This document shows positions 1 through 4,818 of a DNA stretch of 7,739 bases, one piece after another; position 1 is the stretch's first letter; every line of letters starts with the position of its first letter. The notes under the pieces were generated by a model that saw only the letters and a program-made list of their open reading frames with translations, did not search any database and was not told the origin of the DNA. Location: contig JBDREF010000295.1 of NCBI GenBank assembly GCA_043820045.1, positions 1 to 7,739 on the forward strand. The letters run 5' to 3'. This stretch comes from JBDREF01 sp043820045 (GTDB taxonomy: Bacteria > Planctomycetota > Phycisphaerae > Sedimentisphaerales > Anaerobacaceae). The position numbers were made by a program, and so were the translations under genes.

Positions 1-1796
1 TCATTGCCGACGAGTGCACCGTTGTCCGTAGTCCCAAAACCATCGATCCACGACTCGAATATCCTGTTACTCGCGGGATCGGGGGGATCGATGTCATTGT
101 AGGACTCGAAATCATCGACTACGAGGAAATCGCCCGTCGTAAAGCTCCAGACATTGCCAATCCACGGACTGCCTGGTTGGGTACTGTTGACTTCGTCTAT
201 ACGCCAGTAGTAAGTCGTCTCCAGCTCAAGTTTGCCGGCATCATACGTCTCCTCGCCGAGTGCCTGGGTTCCCTTATACTCGGGCGAAGTTTTGTCGGCA
301 TTCTTCACGGCATCTGAATCCGCTCCCAAATACACCTCGTGCGAAGCGGCGAGACTTCCCGCAGTCCATTTGAGAATCGGCGTCGGCGATACATCGACAG
401 CGCCCTTGGCCGGGCTCGGGTTGGCCGCGGTACCTTCAGTCCTGAAACTCCAGACCGCGCCTTTGTACGTGGCCGGCGGATTGAACTCATCAACGCGCCA
501 GTAGTAGGTCTTGGCCAATTCAAGCGGACCTGGGGGAGTGAAAGTGGCATCTGGCAGAAGGCGACCCCCGGCAGCATTGCTCACAGTATCGAAGTCGTCG
601 CCGAAATAGACGGTGTGCAGTTTCGCACCGAAGCCCGGGGCCCAACTAAGCTTCGCGTCCAGGGCCACGGACTCCGCGCCATCGGCCGGGACGGGACTGT
701 ACGCGGTCATGGGCGGGATCGAGAAGCTCCAAATGGGGCCTTTCCAGGGGCTGTTAGGATCGGCGTCATTGACTTCATCGATTCGCCAATAGTAAGTAGT
801 GCCGGGAACAAGTCCTTCCGGATAAGCACCTCCGGGGAAACCGACAATGAACTCGGTTGTTAGCTGATTAACTTGGAATGCGGCTTCGGTGCCGGCGTCC
901 ACGTCGTCGAAATTATCGCTCAAGTACACATCGTGCGAGGCGGCAAGTTTACTCGGCTTCCAGGCCAGGTTCACCCATGTGTCCTCATGCATAGCACCGT
1001 CAGCCGGATTAGGGCCAAAGGCGTAAGGCCAGGGCTTGCCTCTCCATTGACTTAACTCAACTTCCGTCAGCGCCTGATTAAGAATCCAGACCTCGTCAAC
1101 CATGCCCCCGAACCAATGGCCGGCATTTACGGTACCGTCATGGAAATTTGTTTGTGCCTGGACATTGCCAATACCATTGTCATCCGAGCGGCTCTGCAAT
1201 TGACCGCCGGGGCCTCTGGCAACCAGAAATCCGTCCATCCACATTTCAAACTTGTCGTCTTCCTGGGCTGGGCCACCGCCTCGGAGGACCGCAGCAACGG
1301 CATGCCATTCGTTGGAGCCGATCGGCGCAGAGAAAAATGTACCGGGATTCCATTGTGGGGTATAGTCCGCTCTGTTCCATGCGGCGGCGTAAACCAAACC
1401 TTCATGGACGTATATGTTAAGGCCGCGGGTGCTGCCGCCTTCTTCATACACGCATTGTTTCTCTGATTTGGTCACATCAGCGCAGTTGAATACCGCAACC
1501 ACCGTATGATTCTGGTGAGTACTGGTGTTGATCGTCGCTGCATCCGGGATATGAACGCCATCACTGGTCCCGTTGAACTGTAACGCCTTGCCTTTGAGAC
1601 CATCAACGACCTGGGGGCTTCCGATGAGATTGGCCGTATTGTTATTGGCTGAATCATCTGGTACATCGGTGCCGACATTTTCAAAAAGGTACACATTACC
1701 GTCGGTGACAGAAGCCGGATCGATCTGAGCCATCGCATTGCCGGTCAGCACCAGCAGCAGAATCACAGATGCTAAAAACATCAATTTCTTGCACAT
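1..1796 (-). CDS. Secreted LamG / Fn3-like repeat protein, 5' part (runs off window)
   Basis: The frame is open from the ATG at 1796 to the window edge (598 codons, no stop), so this is the N-terminal part of a larger protein. Residues 1-23 form a signal peptide (K3-K4, hydrophobic core, AMA|Q cleavage), implying export. Residues about 33-255 are a LamG/concanavalin-like jelly-roll module (VDGLKGKALQFNG near 65-76, HWFGGMVDEVWILNQALTE near 227-245). Three Fn3-like modules follow at about 260-361, 364-453 and 457-554, each with a YYWR(V/I)DE motif and a V/I-WSF end. At 556 the DFLVVDDFESY start of a C-terminal beta-sandwich appears. The start is supported by AAGGAGGG at 1805-1812, 8 nt upstream. 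The order matches the complete protein at 4819-7503, but without a PA14 module in the visible part. LamG modules usually bind glycans or proteins; an adhesive or polysaccharide-binding role is inference. No catalytic motif is visible. Confidence 0.9.
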   Translation of the reverse strand, partial: MCKKLMFLASVILLLVLTGNAMAQIDPASVTDGNVYLFENVGTDVPDDSANNNTANLIGSPQVVDGLKGKALQFNGTSDGVHIPDAATINTSTHQNHTVVAVFNCADVTKSEKQCVYEEGGSTRGLNIYVHEGLVYAAAWNRADYTPQWNPGTFFSAPIGSNEWHAVAAVLRGGGPAQEDDKFEMWMDGFLVARGPGGQLQSRSDDNGIGNVQAQTNFHDGTVNAGHWFGGMVDEVWILNQALTEVELSQWRGKPWPYAFGPNPADGAMHEDTWVNLAWKPSKLAASHDVYLSDNFDDVDAGTEAAFQVNQLTTEFIVGFPGGAYPEGLVPGTTYYWRIDEVNDADPNSPWKGPIWSFSIPPMTAYSPVPADGAESVALDAKLSWAPGFGAKLHTVYFGDDFDTVSNAAGGRLLPDATFTPPGPLELAKTYYWRVDEFNPPATYKGAVWSFRTEGTAANPSPAKGAVDVSPTPILKWTAGSLAASHEVYLGADSDAVKNADKTSPEYKGTQALGEETYDAGKLELETTYYWRIDEVNSTQPGSPWIGNVWSFTTGDFLVVDDFESYNDIDPPDPASNRIFESWIDGFGTTDNGALVGN

Positions 1797-1841
1797 AAGA
1801 GCAACCCTCCTTACTAAGCAACAAAAGGCTACAGTAATTAC

Positions 1842-1862
1842 GCTCCGGTTACGTGCCGGAGC
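1842..1862 (-). promoter_or_regulatory. Leader hairpin upstream of the gene starting at 1796
   Basis: A perfect 7-bp inverted repeat, GCTCCGG and CCGGAGC on the minus strand, with a 7-nt loop, 46-66 nt upstream of the start codon. It is not followed by a T run, so it does not look like a terminator. Hairpins of different sequence occupy almost the same position before the two other LamG-type genes (4573-4590 and 7545-7562). Its function is unknown. Confidence 0.5.
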
Positions 1863-1920
1863 CATCGATATTGGTTTTTACCTTCCCGGAAATGACATAC
1901 TCCACCCTGAAGAATCTTTG

Positions 1921-1945
1921 CGATGTGCCACCACCTCCTTTCTTC
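1921..1945 (-). repeat. Leader motif, copy 1 (internal Shine-Dalgarno-like tract)
   Basis: On the minus strand this reads GAAGAAAGGAGGTGGTGG followed by CACATCG. It aligns without gaps to the motifs at 4649-4673 and 7621-7645 (19 of 25 positions identical to the latter by eye). It ends 125 nt upstream of the start codon at 1796, far from the real ribosome binding site, although it contains a near-perfect AAGGAGGT. It is the most diverged of the three copies; the GCTGAACAT part of the other two is absent. Confidence 0.55.
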
Positions 1946-2037
1946 GAAACCCAACAAGAACGGTCAACCTGAGAAGGTAAGAATCTCAAACGTTACAAAT
2001 AAGCCACTAAGAGGTGCATCGATTCTTTCTTGCTCCG

Positions 2038-2056
2038 GGCCTCCGTTAAGGAAGCC
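2038..2056 (-). promoter_or_regulatory. Second leader hairpin, minus-strand specific
   Basis: On the minus strand GGCTTCC and GGAGGCC can pair over 7 bp around the 5-nt loop TTAAC. One pair is U-G in the minus-strand RNA and would be an A-C mismatch in a plus-strand RNA, which fits a structure acting in the leader of the gene at 1796. It sits 3 nt downstream of the larger hairpin at 2060-2113. I do not recognise a known riboswitch class. Confidence 0.4.
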
Positions 2057-2059
2057 GAT

Positions 2060-2113
2060 ATACACAGCCACCCACCCCTTTAGCTTTGCCCCGGGTGGGT
2101 ATTGTCTGTACAC
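2060..2113 (-). promoter_or_regulatory. Long two-part hairpin near the 5' end of the leader
   Basis: The inner stem is a perfect 8-bp ACCCACCC / GGGTGGGT (2093-2100 with 2070-2077) around a 15-nt loop. The outer stem GTGTACAG / CTGTGTAT (2106-2113 with 2060-2067) adds 8 bp, three of them G-U, separated by a small internal loop. The G-U pairs work only in minus-strand RNA. The element begins about 10 nt after the transcription start predicted from the promoter at 2130-2159. It lacks a following T run, so an ordinary terminator is unlikely. It could be a stabilising 5' hairpin or part of a regulatory RNA. Confidence 0.45.
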
Positions 2114-2129
2114 GAACTTCACTTATTCT

Positions 2130-2159
2130 TTTATACCGGATAAACCACTTGTCAGTCAA
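2130..2159 (-). promoter_or_regulatory. Sigma70-type promoter for the gene starting at 1796
   Basis: On the minus strand, TTGACT (2154-2159) and TATAAA (2130-2135) are separated by 18 nt, a near-consensus -35/-10 pair. The expected start of transcription is near 2123, giving a leader of roughly 330 nt before the ATG at 1796. It lies after the end of the SGNH/TPR gene, so the downstream LamG gene appears to have its own transcription unit. Confidence 0.6.
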
Positions 2160-2255
2160 GAGAAATCTCCGGATCATTGACAGGAAGATACCCTTCGAAA
2201 ATGTCATATGCACCTTTACGAAAGCGGGTACACACAACATTTCAGCCGAAAACGG

Positions 2256-2287
2256 AAAAATCCACCCTAAGACGGCAACTTCCGTGG
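2256..2287 (-). terminator. Possible intrinsic terminator of the SGNH/TPR gene
   Basis: Directly after the TAG stop, the minus strand can fold CCAC with GTGG, then an internal loop (GG against AGG), then AAG with CTT around a 7-nt loop, and it is followed by ATTTTT. The stem is short and interrupted, so termination may be weak. Its position between the stop codon and the next promoter supports the call. Confidence 0.35.
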
Positions 2288-3994
2288 CTACTTCGGCAGG
2301 GCTTCCCTTACCCTCTTCAGGTTCTCGCGGGTCTCGGGGTCGTCGGGATCGACGCGCAGTGCCGCTTCGAACTGCGCCACGGCCTCGCGCAAGCGCCCTT
2401 GCGCGGCATACACCGCGCCGAGGTTGTTGCGCGCCTCTGCGTGGTCCGGCTCAAGACGGACCGCCCGCTCCAGATGGGACTGGGCCTCGGCGAACTTCTG
2501 CTGTCTGCCGAGTGCCATCCCCAGCATGTTGAGCGCGCCCACGTGGTTGGGATCGACCTGAATCGTGTGTTGCAGCTCCGTTACGGCAGCCGCATCGCGT
2601 CCCTTCTTCATCAGGATTCGCGCCAGGTTGAAATGCGCGTGCGTGAAGTCGGGCATCAGTTGGATGGCCCGCTCGAATTGCGCCTGGGCTTCTTCATGAC
2701 CCAGTCGCTCGTAGGCGACGCCCAGGTTGTTGTGCGCCCCGGCGTGTGTCGGATCTGCTTCCAGCGCCCGCTTGAACTCCGCCACGGCCTCTGCCGGCTT
2801 GCCCGCCTTCAGGAGTTCGGTGCCCATGCGGTTGTGGACGCGCGCGTAGTTGGGCTGGGCCTGGCCCAATACCCTGGCGGCTGCGACGGCCTCCGCGTCA
2901 CTTCGAGCAGAACGCGGAATCTCCCGTGCCGACGGCGCACGGCCGACGTTGAGATCGGCCAATATCCGCTTCAGCGCCTCGGCGGCGACGCGGCACCCTT
3001 CGCCGGAGGGATGGAGTTCGTCGCCGGAGCTGTAACGCAGCCGCGGATTCACCGCGCCGGCCGACTCCGCGTGGTGCCGCTGGAAGAACTCCGAGAGCCG
3101 GACCGACGGGATGCCGTGCATCGCCGCCAGATGCTCGACCACGAGTTGCTCGCTGCCCTGGGGCATGAAGCAGACGTCCGCGACGCGGTCATCCAGAAAC
3201 CGCGGCCAGATGGCGACCAGCGGCTGAAACCCGTGACGGTCGGCGAGTTCCCGCAATCGGCACAGTCCCTCGGCCACATTGTTGTCTCCGATGGCGTCCT
3301 GGTTCCAGCGCACGGGGTCCGCCTCCGATGCGAAGTCAAACAGGTTCAACCGGATGCTGGTCAGGCGAAAGAGGTGGGACCTCCGAAACAATGCCTTGAC
3401 GACCGCGGGACGATGAATCGTCCCCCCAAGAGGAAACGCCTCGCGGTTGAAGTTGTCGAAGTCGTTCTCCACGAACACCAGAACGACTACATCCGGATCG
3501 AACCGCAGCCCCTTCACCTCCAGCAGCTCGACTTCGGCACGCGTGCAATACGCGCTGACGCCGAAGTTGAGGACCTCGGTTGATCCGTCGGGGTAGAGAT
3601 CTTCGAGCCGGCGAGAAATGGTCTCGGATTCGCACAGCCCATAGCCCTCGACGACCGAATCTCCGAGCAGCAGGACCCGCCTGACGCCATCAGGCTTTTG
3701 GAGCGTGCGCTCCCTGTCGCGCTGCCCGTGGGAGTTGGTCCGTTCGTAGGTCTGAATAAAGTCCGGATTGTCACTGCGGCAGTTTGCCTTCAGCTCAAAG
3801 CCCAGGATCGGATTCGTCGAGCGCTTGTAGATGCAGTCATAGGAACTGAACTCAATTGGCTTCATGCCCGGCGCCAGACCGAGGACTCGAACAAAGGCTT
3901 CGGCGACAAGCAGCGCCAGCAGAGTGGCGCAGACCGCCACGCCCGGTTTGGCCAGCCGGCGAAGAAACGCTCGCGACCGTCGTTCTGATGACAT
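2288..3994 (-). CDS. Membrane-anchored SGNH/GDSL hydrolase with C-terminal TPR repeats
   Basis: 568 aa. A basic N-terminus is followed by one hydrophobic segment (about 17-39) that looks like an uncleaved anchor or signal, placing the rest outside the cytoplasmic membrane. Residues about 104-348 form an SGNH hydrolase domain: GDS with nucleophile S113 (LLLGDSVVEGYGL), block II G145 (NFGVSAY), block III N177 in ENDFDN, and D325/H328 in GDELHPSGEG. All four catalytic blocks are recognisable, so it should be active, probably as an esterase or deacetylase; the substrate is unknown. About five TPRs occupy 382-551 (AHNNLGVAYERLG type), the second one residue short; they likely bind a protein partner. 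A linker of about 30 residues (350-380) joins the halves. The frame has an in-frame TAA six codons before the ATG, fixing 3994 as the earliest ATG; no strong Shine-Dalgarno is seen. Its GC-rich third positions differ from the flanking LamG genes. Confidence 0.9.
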   Translation of the reverse strand: MSSERRSRAFLRRLAKPGVAVCATLLALLVAEAFVRVLGLAPGMKPIEFSSYDCIYKRSTNPILGFELKANCRSDNPDFIQTYERTNSHGQRDRERTLQKPDGVRRVLLLGDSVVEGYGLCESETISRRLEDLYPDGSTEVLNFGVSAYCTRAEVELLEVKGLRFDPDVVVLVFVENDFDNFNREAFPLGGTIHRPAVVKALFRRSHLFRLTSIRLNLFDFASEADPVRWNQDAIGDNNVAEGLCRLRELADRHGFQPLVAIWPRFLDDRVADVCFMPQGSEQLVVEHLAAMHGIPSVRLSEFFQRHHAESAGAVNPRLRYSSGDELHPSGEGCRVAAEALKRILADLNVGRAPSAREIPRSARSDAEAVAAARVLGQAQPNYARVHNRMGTELLKAGKPAEAVAEFKRALEADPTHAGAHNNLGVAYERLGHEEAQAQFERAIQLMPDFTHAHFNLARILMKKGRDAAAVTELQHTIQVDPNHVGALNMLGMALGRQQKFAEAQSHLERAVRLEPDHAEARNNLGAVYAAQGRLREAVAQFEAALRVDPDDPETRENLKRVREALPK

Positions 3995-4028
3995 GCTGTG
4001 GTACCCCGGTTATCTGTGCCATCATGTC

Positions 4029-4065
4029 GTCGGTTTGGCTGACAGCAAGTCTTATGTCCACCGAC
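4029..4065 (-). promoter_or_regulatory. 5'-UTR inverted repeat before the SGNH/TPR gene
   Basis: GTCGGT (4060-4065) and ACCGAC (4029-4034) on the minus strand form a perfect 6-bp stem. Inside it GACA and TGTC can pair for another 4 bp. It lies right after the transcription start predicted from the promoter at 4073-4101. A 5' stabilising structure is the simplest reading. Confidence 0.3.
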
Positions 4066-4072
4066 AGGGGTG

Positions 4073-4101
4073 ATTGTACCACCAGGGGTATGAATACGCA
4101 A
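4073..4101 (-). promoter_or_regulatory. Sigma70-type promoter for the SGNH/TPR gene
   Basis: On the minus strand, TTGCGT (4096-4101) and TACAAT (4073-4078) are separated by exactly 17 nt. The predicted start of transcription is near 4066, giving a 5' UTR of about 70 nt before the ATG at 3994. It lies between the stop of the truncated LamG gene and the SGNH/TPR gene. Confidence 0.6.
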
Positions 4102-4187
4102 GGGGAGCCATTTTCGTCGTAGGCATTCTTTCTGGAATTGACGGACTGAATCGAAGTGAGATTGTCCTCTTGACCGCTCTATCAGCT

Positions 4188-4526
4188 TCAGAGGTCCATT
4201 ATGACCGCCTTTGACACATCGATGACCGTCCGGTTGGTCCAGGGCCCACCTGAGTTGATATTGGGTGAATCCGGAATGCGGATGAGATCATCGACTCCAT
4301 CGAACTGCAACGCTTTGCTCTTGAGACCGTCAACGACTTGTGGGTCTCCCACGATGGTACCCGTGTTATTACTTATTGAATCATCCAGTAGTTGATTGCC
4401 ACTGACATTGTCAAAAAGGTATACAGGACCTGTCGTAACAGTAGCTGGGTCGATCTGAGCCATGGCTTTGCCGGCCAGCACCAGCAGCAAAATAGGAGAA
4501 ACTAAAACAATCAATTTCTTACACAT
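4188..4526 (-). CDS. Truncated LamG-type secreted protein (probable degenerate paralogue)
   Basis: 112 aa, clearly homologous to the first 110 or so residues of the protein starting at 1796: same MCKKL start, signal peptide cleaved at AMA|QIDP (after residue 23), then VYLFDNV and QVVDGLKSKALQFDG. After NRTVI (98-102) it joins directly to DVSKA, where the paralogue has six extra residues (AVFNCA), and then stops after VIMDL. The LamG fold, normally about 200 residues, is therefore cut to its first strands and probably cannot fold as such. The start is supported by AGGGAGG (4534-4540), 7 nt upstream. It keeps a full leader like that of the intact genes. It is either a pseudogene remnant or, less likely, a small exported peptide. 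Confidence 0.75.
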   Translation of the reverse strand: MCKKLIVLVSPILLLVLAGKAMAQIDPATVTTGPVYLFDNVSGNQLLDDSISNNTGTIVGDPQVVDGLKSKALQFDGVDDLIRIPDSPNINSGGPWTNRTVIDVSKAVIMDL

Positions 4527-4572
4527 AATCAGGCCTCCCTAAAGAGGAATTAAATGATCGTGAAATGCTTTG

Positions 4573-4590
4573 GCCGCACACGAAAGCGGC
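4573..4590 (-). promoter_or_regulatory. Leader hairpin upstream of the gene starting at 4526
   Basis: On the minus strand GCCGC and GCGGC pair over 5 bp around an 8-nt loop, 47-64 nt upstream of the start codon. The geometry is the same as the hairpin at 7545-7562 (5 bp, 8-nt loop) and the position matches that at 1842-1862. Confidence 0.45.
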
Positions 4591-4648
4591 TGAAAGTGAT
4601 TCAGAGTCCACTTGCGCTCCGTCCGCATTCGCTCGGAACAGTTCTTTG

Positions 4649-4700
4649 CGATTTGACGCCGCCCCCTTCCTTCAAATGTTCAGCCTGAGCCGCTAATCAA
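4649..4700 (-). repeat. Leader motif, copy 2
   Basis: This 52-nt block aligns without gaps to 7621-7672 (39 of 52 identical by my count). Shared cores on the minus strand are TTGA at the start, GCTGAACAT, TGAAGGA and GTCAAATCG at the end. It ends 123 nt upstream of the start codon at 4526. The first half has TTGATT where a -35 box could be, but no good -10 follows at 17 nt. Confidence 0.6.
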
Positions 4701-4725
4701 CAAATAAAGACAGCTCTGCCGCGGG

Positions 4726-4749
4726 CATGAAACAGACCACAGAGATATC
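4726..4749 (-). repeat. Upstream leader block shared with 7683-7706, copy 1
   Basis: 24 nt, 21 identical to 7683-7706, with shared minus-strand cores GATAT, TCTGT and GTCTGTTT. It lies 25 nt upstream of the leader motif here and 10 nt upstream of it in the other copy, so the two blocks are separate conserved units. It may be a promoter element or operator. I do not recognise it. Confidence 0.5.
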
Positions 4750-4818
4750 GAATGAACCGATACAGGCCCCTAACTGATTAAGAGTCCAATTTTACATAAA
4801 CCAAAACGGCGTTGGTTC

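Noticed and set aside
1..1796. Frameshifted or broken gene at the left end, suggested by only short overlapping frames there
   Set aside because: Reading from the ATG at 1796 gives one uninterrupted frame of 598 codons to the window edge with coherent domains; it is simply partial.
2060..2113. Cyclic-di-GMP (GEMM-I) riboswitch, suggested by GGGGCAAAGCTAAAG in the leader
   Set aside because: The GGCAAACC segment, the GAAA-capped helix and the three-helix layout of that class are missing; only a short string is similar.
2038..2113. Mobile element or transposon end, suggested by inverted repeats
   Set aside because: No transposase, no flanking target duplication and the repeats form local hairpins just after a promoter.
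2177..3583. Long open frame on the plus strand (468 codons) opposite the SGNH/TPR gene
   Set aside because: It lies opposite a gene with clear SGNH and TPR motifs in GC-rich DNA where antisense frames stay open by chance. Its translation shows no recognisable domain and no good ribosome binding site.
4799..4817. Terminator after the 894-aa gene (AACCAA / TTGGTT, 7-nt loop)
   Set aside because: The 6-bp stem is AT-rich at its ends and no T run follows, so it is too weak to call.
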